Shown: positions 43,344 to 51,099 of the stretch, piece after piece
Layout of the letters: the number at the start of each line of letters is the position of its first letter
Position numbering within the stretch: position 1 is the stretch's first letter
NCBI GenBank assembly: GCA_030684405.1
Contig: JAUXYA010000008.1
Coordinates: 52,376-116,375 of the forward strand
Source: Burkholderiales bacterium
GTDB taxonomy: Bacteria; Pseudomonadota; Gammaproteobacteria; Burkholderiales; SG8-41
DNA length: 64,000 nucleotides
Direction of reading: 5' to 3'
Notes under the pieces: model-generated
Databases searched by the model: none
Told to the model about the DNA's origin: nothing
The model's input: the letters and a program-made list of their open reading frames with translations, nothing else
Position numbers and translations under genes: made by a program

Positions 43344-44309
43344 TTGAAACACACCGCCATCGCCACCGCGACCCTGCTCGCTCTCGTCGCCGCACTGCCC
43401 GTCCATGCTGCAAGCACCTACCCGGACAAGCCGATCCGCATCATCGTGCCTTTCACGCCCGGCGGGTCCACCGACATCCTGGCACGCATGATCGGCCACA
43501 AGCTGACCGAGGCATGGGGCCAGCAGGTCGTTGCCGACAACCGGCCCGGCGCCAACGGCGTGGTCGCCGCTGACATCACCGCAAAGGCAAGCCCCGACGG
43601 CCACACGCTGATGTTTGTCGCCATCGGCCACGCCATCAACCCGCTGCTGCAGAAGAATCTGCCTTACGACGCCGACAAGGCCTTCACTGCAGTGAGCCTG
43701 ACGGCGATCCTGCCGCAGATCATCGCCGTGCATCCCTCGGTAAAAGCCACGAATATCCGCGAGCTGGTTGCGCTGGCCAAGGGCCCGAAGCCGGTCAACT
43801 ATGCCACCGGCGGCATCGGTTCCTCGCAGCATCTCGCCACCGAACTGCTGGCCTACATGGCGAAGATCAAGATGAACCACATCCCGTACAAAGGCGGCAA
43901 CCAGGGCCTGATCGACGTCGTCGCCGGACATGTCGACATGACCATGACCACCGCGCTGACGGTCCTGCCGCATGCGAAGTCGGGCAAGGTGCGCGCACTC
44001 GCGGTGAGCACCGCCAAGCGCCTCGATGTCGCGCCGGATGTGCCCACGGTGTCGGAATCTGGAGTACCGGGCTACGAATCGGCTGCCTGGTACGGCATGG
44101 TCGCGCCCTCCGGCCTGCCGCCGAAGGTGCTGGAAAAGCTTTCTGCGGAGACGGTCAAGGCCACGCATTCTGCTGACATGAAGGCAGCGCTCACTCGGCA
44201 GGGCGCAATTCCCGTCGGCAACACGCCGAAGGAATTCGCCGCTTTCATCAAGTCGGAAAAAACGAAGTATGCCCGGGTGATCCAGGAAGCCGGCATCAAG
44301 GCGGAATGA
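43344..44309 (+). CDS. Bug/TctC-family solute-binding protein (3 of 5)
   Basis: A 321-residue periplasmic protein: signal peptide KHTAIATATLLALVAALPVH then AASTYPDKPIRIIVPFTPGG, with VVADNRPGANGVVAADITAK, LPYDADKAFTAVSLTAILPQ and MNHIPYKGGNQGLIDVVAGH. It follows the TauD-type gene with a good AGGAG site and is terminated by the hairpin at 44329-44350. No permease genes are nearby, as usual for expanded Bug families. Confidence 0.93.
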   Translation: MKHTAIATATLLALVAALPVHAASTYPDKPIRIIVPFTPGGSTDILARMIGHKLTEAWGQQVVADNRPGANGVVAADITAKASPDGHTLMFVAIGHAINPLLQKNLPYDADKAFTAVSLTAILPQIIAVHPSVKATNIRELVALAKGPKPVNYATGGIGSSQHLATELLAYMAKIKMNHIPYKGGNQGLIDVVAGHVDMTMTTALTVLPHAKSGKVRALAVSTAKRLDVAPDVPTVSESGVPGYESAAWYGMVAPSGLPPKVLEKLSAETVKATHSADMKAALTRQGAIPVGNTPKEFAAFIKSEKTKYARVIQEAGIKAE

Positions 44310-44328
44310 TTCGATCCAACAGATGGTC

Positions 44329-44357
44329 AAGGCGGACTGCGGTCCGCCTTTTTTTAT
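44329..44357 (+). terminator. Intrinsic terminator after the TauD-Bug gene pair
   Basis: Stem arms AAGGCGGAC / GTCCGCCTT around TGCG (44329-44350), then a run of T to 44355. It lies 20 bases past the Bug stop codon. Confidence 0.9.
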
Positions 44358-44405
44358 GCGCAAATTCCCGGATAATCTGCAGCTTCTTCACTGACTGGAG
44401 GAATC

Positions 44406-45290
44406 ATGCATTGGTGGCGGGTTGCGGCGCTGTGTGCGTCGCTGGCGGCAGGTGTGGCACAGGCGCAGGAACGTTTCTCGATTTTCGCGGGCAGCCCACC
44501 GGACGCGGTCGCACGCATGGTACAGCTGGCGGAACTGGGTAACGGCGACCACGTGGTTGATCTCGGCTCCGGTGACGGACGTATCGTTTTCGCCGCCCTG
44601 GAAGCCCACGCCGGGGTACGCGGCTGGGGCGTCGACCTCGATCCCAAGCTGGTGCACGGCGCCAATGCCGAAGCGCAGAAACGCGGTCTCGCCGAACGCG
44701 TGCACTTCCTGCAGCAGAACGCCTTTGACGCCGACCTGTCGAAAGCAGATGTGATTTTCATGTGGCTGTGGCCGGAGTTGATGTACATGCTGCGCGCCAA
44801 GATCCTGCGCGAGGCCAGGCCCGGCACCCGGGTCATCACGAACATCTGGGACCTCGGCAGCTGGAAACCGGATTACATCGACGAAACGCCGTTGCCGGTG
44901 AACCTCTGGCGGGTTCCGGCAAAAGTCGGCGGCTACTGGAACTGGACCCTGCCGCTGGGCGGCCTCAATCGCAACTACGCTGCCGTGTTCGAACAGCACT
45001 TCCAGCAGCTGGAGGGTGTAGTACGCAGCGTCGACCGCCGCGGAATTTTCAGCAATCCCGAACTCCACGGCACCCACATCTCGTTCGCGCTGGAGATGAC
45101 GCTCGACGGCAAGGGCCTCACCCGACACCGCTTCAGCGGCACTGTCGATGGCGACCGCATCAACGGCACGGTGCGCGTCGTGCGCCTGGTGCAAGGCGAG
45201 GAAACCGGCGAAAGGCTTGAGCTGCCCTGGCAGGCCACACGCAGCACGACCAGTGCCTATTTCGAAACCACCGGACTGGCGCTGCGCTGA
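44406..45290 (+). CDS. Class I SAM-methyltransferase-fold protein with N-terminal signal peptide
   Basis: A 294-residue protein. The N-terminus WWRVAALCASLAAGVAQAQE is a clear signal peptide. A methyltransferase fold follows: HVVDLGSGDGRIVFAALEAH (SAM motif I), GWGVDLDPKLVHGANAEAQK and DVIFMWLWPELMYMLRAKIL. The C-terminal 110 residues form a separate beta-rich domain (FALEMTLDGKGLTRHRFSGT, DGDRINGTVRVVRL). A SAM-binding domain exported to the periplasm is puzzling because SAM is cytoplasmic; the hydrophobic segment could instead anchor it facing inward. The gene is alone and convergent with the selenoprotein gene. Confidence 0.82.
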   Translation: MHWWRVAALCASLAAGVAQAQERFSIFAGSPPDAVARMVQLAELGNGDHVVDLGSGDGRIVFAALEAHAGVRGWGVDLDPKLVHGANAEAQKRGLAERVHFLQQNAFDADLSKADVIFMWLWPELMYMLRAKILREARPGTRVITNIWDLGSWKPDYIDETPLPVNLWRVPAKVGGYWNWTLPLGGLNRNYAAVFEQHFQQLEGVVRSVDRRGIFSNPELHGTHISFALEMTLDGKGLTRHRFSGTVDGDRINGTVRVVRLVQGEETGERLELPWQATRSTTSAYFETTGLALR

Positions 45291-45319
45291 ACACTGCGCA
45301 GCGGCAGGCGCTGATTCCA

Positions 45320-45348
45320 GGCTTGGCGGGAAGACATCCCGCCAAGCC
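45320..45348. terminator. Bidirectional stem-loop between convergent genes
   Basis: Perfect 11-base arms GGCTTGGCGGG / CCCGCCAAGCC with a 7-base loop. It sits 29 bases after the methyltransferase-fold gene and directly abuts the TAA of the UGSC gene on the other strand. No T-run follows on either side, so efficiency is uncertain. Confidence 0.6.
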
Positions 45349-45873
45349 TTAGCGCCGCGTCAGCAGCGGTACGATCGCATCCACCGAGATGCGCGCCTTT
45401 TCGCGCAGCACCGCGTCGTCGTTATTGGCGATCGGGTGCGCGATCACCGCGAAAGGGTAGTCCTTCAGGCCGTTGACGCCGGCCACTGCCTTCGCGGTGG
45501 CGACGAAGCGGTCAGTCATGATCGCGACCGCGGGAATACCGAGCCGTTCGGCTTCGATGGCGTCGTGCAGACTGCACGACGAGCAGCTGCCTCAGTCACC
45601 GGTGGCGGCGAGGATGGCATCCGCGCCGCGCAGTTCCATCAACATGGGTCCTGGCACCGGGCGCGAGGCATCGGGCTTGCGCCGACGGATGCATTCACGC
45701 ACACGGTATTCCTTCTTCAGGATTTCCTCGACGAAATCGAACAGGCGTTCGGTGCCGATCTTGGCGTTGTCGATCATGCCGACCACCGCGCCCTCAAGGG
45801 ATGCCAGCGGCGGCGCGAGACGCAGAGCCTCGCCGTGGGCGGATTGGGTGGGATCAAGAACTCTGAGTGTCAT
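45349..45873 (-). CDS. UGSC-family selenoprotein (in-frame TGA read as selenocysteine)
   Basis: A 174-residue protein when the TGA at 45592-45594 is read as Sec94. Upstream: PLASLEGAVVGMIDNAKIGT and LMELRGADAILAATGD. After the TGA: GSCSSCSLHDAIEAERLGIP, AVAIMTDRFVATAKAVAG and a normal C-terminus ending VPLLTRR-TAA. The U-G-S-C redox motif and flanking HDxxExxxxGIP are those of the UGSC (seleno)protein family, thought to be a thiol/selenol redox group of unknown substrate. A hairpin with a GTC loop begins 11 bases after the TGA. Conventional translation would give a useless 93-residue stub. It lies downstream of the operon at 49349-46059. Confidence 0.9.
45561..45581 (-). promoter_or_regulatory. 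Bacterial SECIS-like hairpin for the small UGSC gene
   Basis: On the coding strand CGTCGTGCA-GTC-TGCACGACG: nine perfect base pairs and a three-base loop whose first base is G. The stem starts at nucleotide 11 after the TGA and the loop at nucleotide 20, within the 16-37 range known for SelB-dependent bacterial SECIS elements, which require a G in the first two loop positions. Confidence 0.8.
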
Positions 45874-45919
45874 GTGCTACTCCTGTCGGGTACTACCAAA
45901 CACTGTGCAAACCATAATC

Positions 45920-46012
45920 GTCGTCCCGGCGCGCCCCGAAGGAAGTCCGCTTGGGGGGAAAGCGGGAACCCAGAGGTTTTGCTCTGGATTCCGGCGTTCG
46001 CCGGAATGACGG
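45920..46012. repeat. REP-like intergenic repeat, copy 1
   Basis: Contains GAAGGAAGTCCGCTTGG, CTCTGGATTCCGGCG and CCGGAATGAC, shared in part with 49434-49529 and 63902-64000. It fills the gap between the DGLPIVPPT-family gene and the small UGSC gene and can form hairpins in the operon transcript. Confidence 0.6.
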
Positions 46013-46058
46013 AGCGGAGCAATCGGGATCGTCGCAAGATGGCTGCTGACCATTTCGC

Positions 46059-47102
46059 TCAAGCATCCACCGGCATCGTAACCGCCAGCGACTTCTTGCC
46101 ATACCACGGCGGCAGGATCGCGCCGAAACCGCCGGCCGGCCCACCCGCCGCAACCACCAGCAGATCGTCGGGTGAACGCAGCGCGCAGTAAACCTTATCC
46201 TCGTCCTTGCGCCCCGCCACCGCCGCCTTGCCGACGCTGCGCCATTCGCCGCGCTTCACCCGCGCTTTCTCGAACACATAGTCGCGGATGTTCTGCTTGC
46301 TCCAGCCCGCGGCGGCAAAAATCTCGCGATGCTGTTTCGGGATCACAAAGGCGTAATTACCTTCCCAGATCGAATACAGCAGCATGTTGCTGCGCATCGC
46401 CGCGACATAGGTGTCGAGGATCTCGCGCGGGTCATGCGTCCACTCGTTCATGATCTGCATCGGCGACTCCACCTGCAGCGCAGTCACCGCCGACGTCCCC
46501 GCCGGCATGCCGCGCTCGGCCGCCAGCGCCAGCCAGGGTGAATCCTCCTCGTCCTCGGCGACACAGAAGGTGAACTTGCCTGGATGCCCCAGTGTCGAGC
46601 GGTCGAGCTGGCCGGGAATGCCACCGAGCACATTGAGCAGAATCAGGCGGATGCTGCGGCCGATGCTGGCATTGGCGCGGGATGCATTGGCGAGCACATT
46701 GTGCGTCGCGTTCATGCCGATGGCCTTGCGCACGGGGCCGTTGACAACAATAAAGGGCGCGCTGCCGCCGGTGCTCGCGGTGCTGCCGTGGAGCGCGTAC
46801 TCCGGCTGGCACATCGCCTTCACCACCGCCACCACCACCGGCAGGTATTCCGGCAGGCAACCCGCCATCACCGCGGCAATCGCTACTTTCTCGGCAGTGA
46901 TGCTGCGGCGGCGCACCGGTTCGACGCCGATCACGTCCGCCGGAGCGAGCTGCGCCGCCTCGAGGAAGCGCGCAACTGTTGCTTCCGTCGGCGGCACGAT
47001 CGGCAGGCCGTCGGTCCAGCCATTGCGCTGGTAGAGCTCGTTGGCCGCCATCGCATCGGCGACTTCGTGAATCTCGCTGGAGAATTTCGGGAGACTGTTC
47101 AT
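46059..47102 (-). CDS. Conserved protein of unknown function, paralogue of the C-terminal domain of the UGSC fusion protein
   Basis: A 347-residue protein. It carries DGLPIVPPT at residues 31-39, then VAIAAVMAGCLPEYLPVVVA, STGGSAPFIVVNGPVRKAIG and a C-terminal EIFAAAGWSKQNIRDYVFEK. The same signposts in the same order occur in the C-terminal two-thirds of the protein at 47616-49349 (DGLPIVPPT, VNGVMAGCRPEYMPVLVA, GWSKQRFKEELF). There is no UGSC domain here, only the partner module. The conserved Cys in MAGC is a candidate redox partner. No signal peptide. It starts 26 bases after the CinA-like gene. Function unknown; context suggests a redox complex with the selenoproteins. Confidence 0.8.
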   Translation of the reverse strand: MNSLPKFSSEIHEVADAMAANELYQRNGWTDGLPIVPPTEATVARFLEAAQLAPADVIGVEPVRRRSITAEKVAIAAVMAGCLPEYLPVVVAVVKAMCQPEYALHGSTASTGGSAPFIVVNGPVRKAIGMNATHNVLANASRANASIGRSIRLILLNVLGGIPGQLDRSTLGHPGKFTFCVAEDEEDSPWLALAAERGMPAGTSAVTALQVESPMQIMNEWTHDPREILDTYVAAMRSNMLLYSIWEGNYAFVIPKQHREIFAAAGWSKQNIRDYVFEKARVKRGEWRSVGKAAVAGRKDEDKVYCALRSPDDLLVVAAGGPAGGFGAILPPWYGKKSLAVTMPVDA

Positions 47103-47128
47103 GGCTGCATTCTAGCGGTGGCCGCCGT

Positions 47129-47623
47129 TCAGGCGGGTAATCCGCGCACCGCTTCGGCGAGCAGGTCGAGCGCGCGTGCAGCAAAGGCCTGCATATTGGC
47201 CACGCGATCCGATTCGCCGGTTTCAAGGGTCACCGCGCGTTCGATGCCGGGACCGACCACTGCGAAGCAGGCATGTCCCGCCGGATAGCCGTAGCGGCTC
47301 CCCGTCGGACCGGTGGCACCGGTCTCGGACAGCGTCCAGTCCGTCTTCACGCGTTCGCGCAGACGCCGCGCCTTCAGCAGCGCATAGGTTTCGGTCGAGG
47401 GCGTGAAACCCTGCATCTCCCCGTCGCTGATGCCGAGGATCGCGCGGCGCATGTCGTAGGTGTAGATCACCACACCACCCCGCACACAGGCCGAGGCACC
47501 GGGCACCGCGAGCAGCGCTGCAGTGATCAGGCCGCCGGCCGAGGATTCGGCCACGGCGATGCTCTGGTTCTTCGCCTTCAGCGCGGCAATCGCGCGCTCG
47601 GCATGGGGCAGCAGCTTATCCAT
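47129..47623 (-). CDS. CinA C-terminal-domain protein (PncC-like nicotinamide-nucleotide amidohydrolase family)
   Basis: A 164-residue CinA C-terminal domain. It has AVAESSAGGLITAALLAVPG where PncC has ESCTGG, and SETGATGPTGSRYGYPAGHA where PncC has a GIAGPxGG loop. The changes around both loops mean NMN deamidation cannot be assumed. The start at 47623 (MDKLLPHAERAIAAL) overlaps the end of the UGSC fusion gene by eight bases, so translation is coupled. Being placed between two paralogous UGSC-associated modules argues for a role in the same process. Confidence 0.8.
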   Translation of the reverse strand: MDKLLPHAERAIAALKAKNQSIAVAESSAGGLITAALLAVPGASACVRGGVVIYTYDMRRAILGISDGEMQGFTPSTETYALLKARRLRERVKTDWTLSETGATGPTGSRYGYPAGHACFAVVGPGIERAVTLETGESDRVANMQAFAARALDLLAEAVRGLPA

Positions 47624-49349
47624 TCCTCTGCCCACCTTTCGGCAATGCGCTCCAGTTCTTCGGCAGATCAATCCTCTTGCCCACCGGGAAACCGAGCACG
47701 CCGTTGTGCGCCAGCACGTAGATGCTGTTGCGGCCGAGGTCGCCGGTGACGACCACCTGGAAGTCCTCCGGCCGCCAGACGATGGGCACCATCCGCTGCG
47801 GATCGTCGGACTCGTGGAACACCTTGGGAATGCGCCCCGCGGCATGTTCCTCCGCCAGATTCCAGTTCGGCTTCTGTGTCCAGTCGCGCAGCATGCGCTC
47901 GAAGTCGGCCGCAGTCATGCGCGCACTCTTGAACAATTCTTCCTTGAAACGCTGCTTCGACCAGCCGCCGGCGGCGATGGTCTCGGTGATGATCGGTGAC
48001 AGCAGCAGCAGCGGCCGCACCGTGTCGTAACCCTGGCCGACGCTGAACATGATCTGCCAGGAATACTGGCGCGCCACGGCATCGGCGATGTACGGCAGCA
48101 GTTCCTCGGGTGTTGCGCCCGACACCGAGGAGATGTGGTTGCCACCGGTGTAACGCGCGACCGATACCACGTTGTCGCCGGGCTTGAAACCGAACTCGGC
48201 GCTGTGCAGCGGCCAGCCGATTTTTGCGGCGACCTCCTCGTTCTCCGCCACCACCACGCGCCAGGTGTTGCCGAACGTCGCCTTGTCATTCTTGTGCGGC
48301 AGGAAACCGGCGACGTTGCGCAGCATCAACCGCCAGAAGCGGCCGACCGTGGTGTTGGCGCGGAAGCCGTCGCGCATCACGCCCTGGGTGTAGTTGAAAC
48401 CGAGCTCTTTGATGATCGGTCCGTTCAACACGATCTGGGTCTCGCCGCCCGGCGTGTTGCCACTGTGCTCGACGCCGTAGGCCGGATCGGCCATCGCTTC
48501 CGTCAGGGCAACCAGCACCGGCATGTACTCCGGCCGGCAGCCCGCCATCACGCCGTTGACCGCGACGCTCCACACCGTCGCCGCGCGATTGTCGGGCAGC
48601 AGCACGCCCAGCACCTCGTCAGCCTTGCGCTCGGTGTATTGCAGGAAGGTTTCGACCTTGTCCACCGTCGGCGGCACGATGGGCAGACCGTCGGAGAGTT
48701 CATGCGCAATGAAATACTCATTGACGTCCTCGAAGCTGCCACTGCAGATCACGTCGCGCGGCCCCGGCTCGCCGCCCAGCGTTTTTGCCGCCGGCATTTT
48801 GAACAGCGCATCCAGCACGCCGTCGAGCGTCAGTTCACGCACATTGCGCTGCAGCTCGTCCTTGCTCTGCAGTCCCGGATGGCCGCGCACCGCCGCCACC
48901 GCGATGTTCGGATAACCGAGGCCCTGCGAGGCCGCCTTCGACAGCGTCATGAAACTCTCGCAGACCAGCGTCGCCGAAGGAATGCCGGCATTTTCGGCCG
49001 CCACACTGGCCCGCAACACGGCGGGCGTGCAACTGCCTCAACAACCCATCCCGGAGACGACTGCGTCGGCCCCGAGTTCGCGCAGCTTCTGCGGCAGCGC
49101 CGCGATCACCGCGCGCTCGTCACTGCCATGGGTGTTGCCGAAGACTTCCCAGTGCAGGAATTTCACGCCGGGATATTTCGCGCGCAGGCTCTCTTCCAGT
49201 TGCTCGAACACCTCGTTGCCGCGGAACACGTAGTCCCACAGCCAGGCCACTGTCTTGCCCTCGAGCGTGTCGAGCCGTTTCGCCAGCGGCTTAACCTTCG
49301 CCTGGCGCGGGCCGCGCGGCCACAGCGCGGCGTATTGCGTGTCAGTCAT
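47616..49349 (-). CDS. UGSC selenoprotein fused to a DGLPIVPPT-family module (in-frame TGA read as selenocysteine)
   Basis: A 577-residue protein when the TGA at 49038-49040 is read as Sec104. The N-terminal domain (1 to about 195) contains VAWLWDYVFRGNEVFEQLEE, GADAVVSGMGC then Sec and GSCTPAVLRASVAAENAGIP, again a UGSC motif, here preceded by Cys103. The C-terminal module (about 205-577) has DGLPIVPPT at 220-228 and matches the stand-alone protein at 46059-47102. The start at 49347-49349 (MTDTQYAALWPRG) has GGAGA upstream. A hairpin lies 12 bases after the TGA. It is the first gene of the unit with the CinA-like and DGLPIVPPT genes. Confidence 0.9.
49009..49026 (-). promoter_or_regulatory. 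Bacterial SECIS-like hairpin for the UGSC fusion gene
   Basis: On the coding strand GCCCGC-CGTGTT-GCGGGC: six perfect pairs, extendable by CAC/GTG with a two-base bulge, and a six-base loop with G in second place. The loop starts at nucleotide 18 after the TGA, within the known bacterial window. Confidence 0.7.
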
Positions 49350-49390
49350 TGCGAATCTCCAGGAAACAATCGCCACAAGAGCGCAGCGAT

Positions 49391-49424
49391 TTATAAAATA
49401 GTCAATAAAAACAAATACTTATAA
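49391..49424 (+). repeat. Copy 4 of dispersed AT-rich motif
   Basis: Plus-strand TTATAAAATAGTCAATAAAA then ACAAATACTTATAA, upstream of the UGSC fusion gene. Not at a stop codon, unlike copies 1 and 3. Confidence 0.55.
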
Positions 49425-49433
49425 CCATTCTTC

Positions 49434-49529
49434 CCCGTCATTCCGGACGGGCGTCAGCCCGATCCGGAATCCAGCACTCTGCCCGATCAACCACTGGATT
49501 CCGGATCGCTACGCGTCCGGAATGACGGG
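49434..49529. repeat. REP-like intergenic repeat, copy 2
   Basis: Ends are inverted repeats of 14 bases, CCCGTCATTCCGGA and TCCGGAATGACGGG, with an inner GATCCGGAATCCAG / CTGGATTCCGGATC pair. It separates the fumarylacetoacetase-like gene from the UGSC fusion gene. Confidence 0.75.
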
Positions 49530-49538
49530 CTCTGCGGT

Positions 49539-50327
49539 TTACGCTTTTTCCCTGATCACCGGATTACGCAGCACCCCGATCTCCTGCTGCACGATCTCGC
49601 ACACCTGCCCATCCGCAAGATTGGGCTCGGTCGCATCGTCGGTACCAAGCCAGATCACATCACCGGGATGCAGCGTCATGTATTTGGTGATCTCGGCGAT
49701 GTAGCGCTGTGCGGAGAACAGCATCTTGCTGGTGTTGTAGCCGGCGACGCGTTTGCCGTCGATACGGATCTCGACGTCGAGGTTCATCGGATCGAGGCCG
49801 GTGACGATGAACGGCCCCATCGGTTTCCAGCTGTCGCAGTTCTTCGCGCGCCACAGCGTGCGGTCGGCCTTCTGCCAGTTGCGCTCGCTGACATCGTTGC
49901 CCAGCGTGTAGCCGAGGATGCAGGACAGCGCGTTCTCCTCCGTCAGGTGCTTCGCGGTCTTGCCCACCACCGCCACCAGCTCACCCTCGAACTGCACCAT
50001 GTCGGTCGCATCGGCGGGAATCACGATCGGCTCGTCGGTCGCGCACAGCGCATTGGGCGAGCGGTAACCGACATCGGCTTTCTCCGGCAGCTTCACCGGC
50101 AGGCCCTTGCGCTTGGCCGCCCACTCGATGTGCGCCGCGTAGTTGAGGCCCGCACAGTAGAAATTGCGCGGCTCGCAGGGCGTGAGGATTTTCAGCGACG
50201 AAACGAGGTAAGCATTGCTGGTGGGCTTGTAACTCGTGAACGGCGAGCCCTCGAGTTCGATGACATTGTCACCTTCGACGAGGCCGTAGAAAGTGCGATC
50301 CTGCTGCTGGAAACGGCCGAATTTCAT
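49539..50327 (-). CDS. Fumarylacetoacetate hydrolase family protein
   Basis: A 262-residue FAH-superfamily protein. Metal-binding residues are visible in MVQFEGELVAVVGKTAK (ExE) and in NDVSERNWQKADRTLWRAKN; C-terminal YMTLHPGDVIWLGTDDATEP is the family TG/GD strand, with Asp where TGTP-x-G is usual. Enzymes of this group hydrolyse or decarboxylate 2-oxo dicarboxylic ring-cleavage products or hydrate such compounds. It lies upstream of the selenoprotein genes on the same strand, separated by a 189-bp gap containing repeats, so joint transcription is uncertain. Confidence 0.88.
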   Translation of the reverse strand: MKFGRFQQQDRTFYGLVEGDNVIELEGSPFTSYKPTSNAYLVSSLKILTPCEPRNFYCAGLNYAAHIEWAAKRKGLPVKLPEKADVGYRSPNALCATDEPIVIPADATDMVQFEGELVAVVGKTAKHLTEENALSCILGYTLGNDVSERNWQKADRTLWRAKNCDSWKPMGPFIVTGLDPMNLDVEIRIDGKRVAGYNTSKMLFSAQRYIAEITKYMTLHPGDVIWLGTDDATEPNLADGQVCEIVQQEIGVLRNPVIREKA

Positions 50328-50404
50328 GCATGACTCCTTGAAGAAACTTTATCCATCACAGACTTTTCCCCGACTTCGAGGACAAGAACACACTGACACC
50401 AAGA

Positions 50405-50758
50405 CTAAGCGGCCCGCTTGCTGACCGGCCTGACCGACAAGCGCAAACCTGCTGCGCCCAGAATCGCGGTCAGACTCCGCAACTCGGGATTCCCGGACGC
50501 GGACAGCATGCGATATGTGGCTTCGCGGGTGAGCTTCGATTTGCGCGCGATCTTCGAAATGCCGCCCTGAGCCATCGCCACATGGCGCAGCGCCATCATC
50601 AAGGCCGGCTGATCGCCATCTTCAATCGCAGCTTCAATATAGGCTGCGGCCTTGGCCGGATCCTTCAGATGATTGAGCAGCCAGGCCTCATGGGAAACAC
50701 TAGCCGGCGCCGGCTTGGCGGCTGCGCGCCTGGTAGTCCCGGAGGTACGCTTTGGCAT
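50405..50758 (-). CDS. HTH antitoxin of a HigA-like addiction module
   Basis: A 117-residue antitoxin. The middle shows EAWLLNHLKDPAKAAAYIEA and DGDQPALMMALRHVAMAQGG, followed by the helix-turn-helix ISKIARKSKLTREATYRML and LTAILGAAGLRLSVRP, the layout of the addiction-module antidote family paired with Gp49/HigB-like toxins. The start at 50758 lies inside the toxin gene; the two overlap by 59 bases. The N-terminus is basic and Ala-rich (PKRTSGTTRRAAAKPAPAS), longer than usual. It probably binds its own promoter upstream of the toxin gene. Confidence 0.85.
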   Translation of the reverse strand: MPKRTSGTTRRAAAKPAPASVSHEAWLLNHLKDPAKAAAYIEAAIEDGDQPALMMALRHVAMAQGGISKIARKSKLTREATYRMLSASGNPELRSLTAILGAAGLRLSVRPVSKRAA

Positions 50759-51038
50759 TTTCAATATCCTTTGCCTGTGATTTCTTGTCTCCCGCACAAA
50801 GCAGAAGCACCACTACTTTACCCACTTGCGCGGCATACACGCGGTAACCGGGACCCCAATCGATCCGCAGCTCGAACACGCCGCCACCCAGTTCGCGGCA
50901 GTCACCCCGGTTGCCCAGTGCAAGCCGGTCGATGCGGGTCAGCACCTTGGTCACCGCCCTGCCATCGCGCAACCTGCCGATCCAGCGCGCGAACAAATCG
51001 ACACCAGCAAGGGTCATGTAATGTTCAACGCGGAACAT
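50700..51038 (-). CDS. RelE/HigB-like toxin (addiction module killer protein)
   Basis: A 112-residue toxin with the family pattern FARWIGRLRDGRAVTKVLTR, IDRLALGNRGDCRELGGGVF, ELRIDWGPGYRVYAAQVGKV and VVLLLCAGDKKSQAKDIENA, ending with a helix containing AKAYLRDY. It is predicted to be a ribosome-dependent mRNA interferase. The toxin gene comes first, then the antitoxin, as in higBA. The C-terminal tail SRQAGAG overlaps the antitoxin N-terminus in another frame. Confidence 0.87.
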   Translation of the reverse strand: MFRVEHYMTLAGVDLFARWIGRLRDGRAVTKVLTRIDRLALGNRGDCRELGGGVFELRIDWGPGYRVYAAQVGKVVVLLLCAGDKKSQAKDIENAKAYLRDYQARSRQAGAG

Positions 51039-51099
51039 AGTGTAACTTATCAGTTACATCTGGCCAAGCGCTGTTTCCGACAGTCGGCACACAGATCTG

